From assembly GCA_023250495.1 (NCBI GenBank), contig JAHFAP010000020.1:14600-21272 (forward strand): a stretch of 6,673 nt of DNA, in the 5' to 3' direction. Positions 5,400-6,673 of this stretch are shown in pieces (the stretch's first letter is position 1; each line of letters begins with the position of its first letter). The notes beneath the pieces were generated by a model. That model did no database searches and was not told the origin of the DNA. It was given only the letters and a program-made list of their open reading frames with translations. The position numbers were made by a program, and so were the translations under genes. Source of the DNA: Deltaproteobacteria bacterium. GTDB lineage: Bacteria > Desulfobacterota > Binatia > UBA9968.

Positions 5400-6575
5400 T
5401 TAAACAACCCCTTTCTCTCTGAGCCTTGCCACCGTCTCCTTGTCGTAACCGGACTTTTCCAGGATCTCTTCGGTATGCTCTCCCAATATTGGCGGCGGCA
5501 GCCTGACGCCCGGCGGCGTGCGGCTCAGATCGACCCCGCTTCCGACCAGGCGCATCTTTCCCATACGCGGATGCTCGACTTCGATGGGAAATCCATACTC
5601 TCGCACCTGCGGATCCTCAAAAACTTCATCCAAGGTGTTGAGCGGCGCGCACGGGACGTCGCGCTCCTGCAGGCGGCTGAGCCACTCTTGTCGCCGGCCG
5701 CTGCGAAAGATCGCTTGGAGCATCTGTGAAAGCAGATCGTGGTTCTCCGTCCGACCCTTGCGGTCGCGAAAGCGCGGATCTTCCGCCCATTCCGGCTTGC
5801 CGACAACGTCCAACAGGCCGCGCCAGAATTTCTCCGGCGACGAGAGGTGAATGACAAAGGGAAGCCCGTCCTGGTCGACGAACGCGAAGACGCCGGCGGT
5901 CCGCGTCCTGGTGGCCCGGCGCGGCACAACCCCGGTTTCGAAGAAGCGGGCCGCATTTTCGCTGATAAACGAGACGGACGCGCGCAGCAGAGAAGTCTCC
6001 ACTCTCTGCCCCTCCCCGGTCAACAAACGATTGACCAAGGCTCCAAGAATTCCATAGCACGCGTAGATCCCGGTCAGGTGATCGGAAAACGATATGCCCA
6101 TCCCCTGCGGCTTTTCCGGATCGGTTAGCAGACTCAAGAGGCCGCTCATCGCTTGGCCAATCGTGTCATATCCGGGGAGATCGCGGTAAGGACCGGTCTG
6201 GCCGAATCCGGAGATCGAGCAGTAGACAATCTTTGGATTCAGGGCCCGCACCGCGTCATATCCTATGCCTCTCATTTCCAGCGTCCCTGGGCGGAAATTC
6301 TCGATCACCACGTCGGCGCCAGCGGTTAGCTTGAGAAAGATCTCGCGCGCTTCGTCGCGCCGGATATCCAGCGTAAGGCTTTTCTTGTTGCGGTTGAGGC
6401 TGCGGAAGTTCGACGAATAGAGATTCTCTCCCCAGCCACGGAACGGATCTCCCTGGCCCGGCTGCTCGATCTTGACAACCTCGGCGCCGAGGTCGGCCAG
6501 CAGCAGGGACGCAAACGGCCCGGTCACATAGCTGGCTATCTCGACAACCCGAATTCCCTCAAGCGCGCCACTCAT
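5400..6575 (-). CDS. CaiB/BaiF family (class III) CoA-transferase
   Basis: This 391-aa cytoplasmic enzyme belongs to family III CoA-transferases, which move CoA between acyl-CoA thioesters and free acids. The N-terminal Rossmann-like part reads LEGIRVVEIASYVTGPFASLLLADLGAEVVKIEQPGQGDPFR without gaps, with NRNKKSLTLDI (61-71) and VVIENFRPGTLEMRGIGY (89-106) following. SISGFGQTGPYRDLPGYD (120-137) and the catalytic Asp165 in GISFSDHLTG are present. The family usually has VDVSLLD at the next landmark, whereas here it is VETSLLRAS (about 192-200). The C-terminal region PCAPLNTLDEVFEDPQV is typical. A GGAG sequence (plus-strand 6582-6585) lies 6 nt before the ATG and supports the start. The length is normal for the family. 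The acid substrate cannot be inferred, and no CoA-ligase or dehydrogenase is in view. Confidence 0.95.
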   Translation of the reverse strand: MSGALEGIRVVEIASYVTGPFASLLLADLGAEVVKIEQPGQGDPFRGWGENLYSSNFRSLNRNKKSLTLDIRRDEAREIFLKLTAGADVVIENFRPGTLEMRGIGYDAVRALNPKIVYCSISGFGQTGPYRDLPGYDTIGQAMSGLLSLLTDPEKPQGMGISFSDHLTGIYACYGILGALVNRLLTGEGQRVETSLLRASVSFISENAARFFETGVVPRRATRTRTAGVFAFVDQDGLPFVIHLSSPEKFWRGLLDVVGKPEWAEDPRFRDRKGRTENHDLLSQMLQAIFRSGRRQEWLSRLQERDVPCAPLNTLDEVFEDPQVREYGFPIEVEHPRMGKMRLVGSGVDLSRTPPGVRLPPPILGEHTEEILEKSGYDKETVARLREKGVV

Positions 6576-6673
6576 AATGAACTCCGTTTCACCTCTCAGG
6601 ATGCTGACTCCACCTTCTTTCCCTTACGAGGTGAGAAAGTCAAGAGGCTCTCTGAGTTAGTGAGGAGTGAGGC
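6576..6673. other. Upstream region of the CoA-transferase gene, no gene seen
   Basis: These 98 bp hold the Shine-Dalgarno of the minus-strand CoA-transferase gene. A TTGACT lies on the minus strand (plus coordinates 6638-6643) and could be a -35 box, but no acceptable -10 box follows at 16-18 bp. No reading frame, RNA gene or clear repeat is visible before the window ends. Confidence 0.4.

Noticed and set aside
5203..5400. CRISPR array
   Set aside because: Only two copies of a short palindromic 16-mer occur, 142 bp apart, without regular spacers or cas genes.
5259..5729. Plus-strand open frame across the repeat spacer and the CoA-transferase 3' end
   Set aside because: It runs antisense to a clear CoA-transferase gene and through hairpin repeats, with no recognisable protein features.
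6615..6643. Sigma-70 promoter for the CoA-transferase gene
   Set aside because: TTGACT is a fair -35 box on the minus strand, but the sequence 16-18 bp downstream does not resemble a -10 box.

Overview
The window is a gene-dense stretch of about 6.7 kb from a GC-rich bacterium. The families present are dipeptide-type ABC permeases, a DUF3105 membrane protein, DUF2848, a hemerythrin-like protein, an NMT1/TauA-type binding protein and a CaiB/BaiF CoA-transferase. This mix is typical of uncultivated soil or sediment lineages such as Rokubacteria/Methylomirabilota, Binatota/Desulfobacterota or Tectomicrobia. That placement is an impression from gene content, not a proven assignment. TGA is used as an ordinary stop for several genes here, so the standard bacterial code applies.

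Layout. (1) 1-2499, plus strand: the 3' part of a DppB-type permease, a full DppC-type permease, a glutathione-S-transferase-like (GST) gene and a DUF3105 gene. They are tightly spaced and look like one operon. (2) 2515-4084, minus strand: a hemerythrin HHE protein, then a DUF2848 protein, then a small cupin, probably also an operon, convergent with the DUF3105 gene. (3) 4181-5197, plus strand: an exported NMT1/TauA-type solute-binding protein, divergent from the hemerythrin gene. (4) 5198-5399: a 202-bp convergent spacer packed with hairpin repeats. (5) 5400-6575, minus strand: a CaiB/BaiF CoA-transferase. 6576-6673 holds only the upstream region of that gene.

The most notable item is the GST-like gene at 1292-1864. 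A conventional gene call would start at a GTG at 1385 and lose the active site. In the same frame, an ATG at 1292 with a good Shine-Dalgarno opens a canonical GST N-terminus, interrupted only by an in-frame TGA at codon 10. That codon sits where the catalytic Cys of the Cys-Pro-Tyr motif belongs. Starting 11 nt after the TGA is a perfect 7-bp hairpin with a 5-nt loop (AGGAT), which matches a bacterial SECIS element in spacing and loop composition. The best reading is a selenocysteine-containing GST-like oxidoreductase with a Cys-x-x-Sec motif, encoded behind peptide/glutathione-type permease genes.

The other genes are recognisable families. The three-gene minus-strand cluster combines a probable di-iron sensor or carrier with two probable metal-site proteins of unknown substrate. 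The binding protein has no membrane or ATPase partner in the window.
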